Below, one piece after another: positions 63,732 through 64,000 of a stretch of 64,000 nucleotides of DNA (position 1 is its first letter; each line of letters opens with the position of its first letter). The translations under genes and the position numbers were made by a program. This stretch comes from Shimia sp047124445 (lineage in GTDB: Bacteria > Pseudomonadota > Alphaproteobacteria > Rhodobacterales > Rhodobacteraceae), in contig NZ_CP138921.1 of the NCBI RefSeq assembly GCF_047124445.1, positions 434,001 through 498,000 of the forward strand, read 5' to 3'. Under the pieces are notes generated by a model. The model saw only the letters and a program-made list of their open reading frames with translations. It was not told the DNA's origin and did no database searches.

Positions 63732-64000
63732 TTAGGCTTTGACGATGCCCCATTTGCGTTCGAGCTTTTCGATGGCCTGAATGCGCTCTTCGGTTTTGGG
63801 GTGGCTGAGCAACCAAGCAGGTGTGCTGGCCCCGTGGGCGCCGGTCAGATGTGTGAGTTTCTCAAACAGCGCCTTTTGCGGTGCGGTGCCGATGCCGGAT
63901 TTTACCAAAAGCGCAGCTGCGTATTCATCCGCTTCGTACTCGTCGCCGCGTGACAGGCGCGCGGAGAGCAGGCTGGTTGCGGTATTGGCCACCAAAGGGC
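63732..64000 (-). CDS. M48-family zinc metalloprotease, C-terminal part (window edge)
   Basis: About 89 residues at the C-terminus of a minus-strand gene cut by the window end. SRGDEYEADEYAAALLVKSG holds the third zinc ligand Glu of M48 proteases, and LLSHPKTEERIQAIEKL is the conserved C-terminal motif of HtpX and related proteins. The HExxH and membrane helices lie outside the window, so HtpX itself cannot be separated from other M48B enzymes. Confidence 0.85.
   Translation of the reverse strand, partial: PLVANTATSLLSARLSRGDEYEADEYAAALLVKSGIGTAPQKALFEKLTHLTGAHGASTPAWLLSHPKTEERIQAIEKLERKWGIVKA

Overview
The window is chromosomal DNA from an alphaproteobacterium of the Rhodobacteraceae, most likely a marine Roseobacter-group member. 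The basis is the high-GC coding sequence, the polyhydroxyalkanoate (PHA) cluster phaZ-phaC-phaP-phaR, a 5-aminolevulinate synthase (hemA) of the Rhodobacter type with an FnrL-type box, an adenosylcobalamin-dependent ribonucleotide reductase (nrdJ), a TRAP transporter with its own two-component system, and several small proteins that look family-restricted. Species cannot be fixed from the sequence alone. No IS element, prophage, CRISPR array or conjugation gene was seen; this is mostly core genome with a few accessory genes (an RTX protein, a leucine-rich-repeat protein, a Rieske oxygenase with its putative regulator).

Layout. 1-2.6 kb: a partial short-chain dehydrogenase divergent from a LysR regulator, then a secreted DUF3179 protein. 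2.7-7.4 kb: nrdJ with a translationally coupled 62-63-residue ORF and a 592-bp upstream region holding an NrdR box and two DnaA boxes. 7.4-12.5 kb: the PHA cluster with exact CTGC-N3-GCAG (PhaR-type) sites in two promoters, then an HU-like protein. 12.5-18.7 kb: two identical tRNA-Val(TAC) and two identical tRNA-Asp(GTC) genes, a 916-residue RTX protein built on a ~107-residue super-repeat, a GlxA-type regulator and two lipoproteins. 18.7-26.5 kb: M20 peptidase, hemA, rodZ-like gene, ispG, and a secreted dsbA/M48 protease pair. 26.5-35 kb: aminotransferase, cell-wall amidase, Nudix, FkbM methyltransferase, GST, MarR/isochorismatase pair, and penicillin-binding protein 1A. 35-41 kb: a free-standing periplasmic sensor-domain protein next to a chemoreceptor, prfB, an amidase, two small conserved proteins. 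42-47.5 kb: a Rieske oxygenase and XRE regulator, then ilvB-ilvN preceded by a leader peptide and attenuator. 47.6-55 kb: a VOC protein and a kinase/response-regulator pair divergent from a TRAP transporter with an unusually large permease. 55-64 kb: an LRR protein, RDD and DUF2852 membrane proteins, a YbaK-type deacylase, glnE, an rRNA methyltransferase, a PIN protein and the end of an M48 protease.

Regulatory structure is unusually readable. Many transcripts end in clear intrinsic terminators. Several control regions match known regulons: PhaR for PHA genes, FnrL for hemA, NrdR for nrdJ, and leader-peptide attenuation for branched-chain amino-acid synthesis. Other sites have no regulator that I can name: paired CTAC/GTAG palindromes before the TRAP genes and a pair of ATGTRAA-type sites before the DUF2852 gene. 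The least explained signal is a dispersed intergenic element, present five times. It has a fixed GGGGGC/GCCCCC hairpin and a CAGGATATTTG-like tail; three copies also carry a second hairpin whose sequence differs while its pairing is kept.
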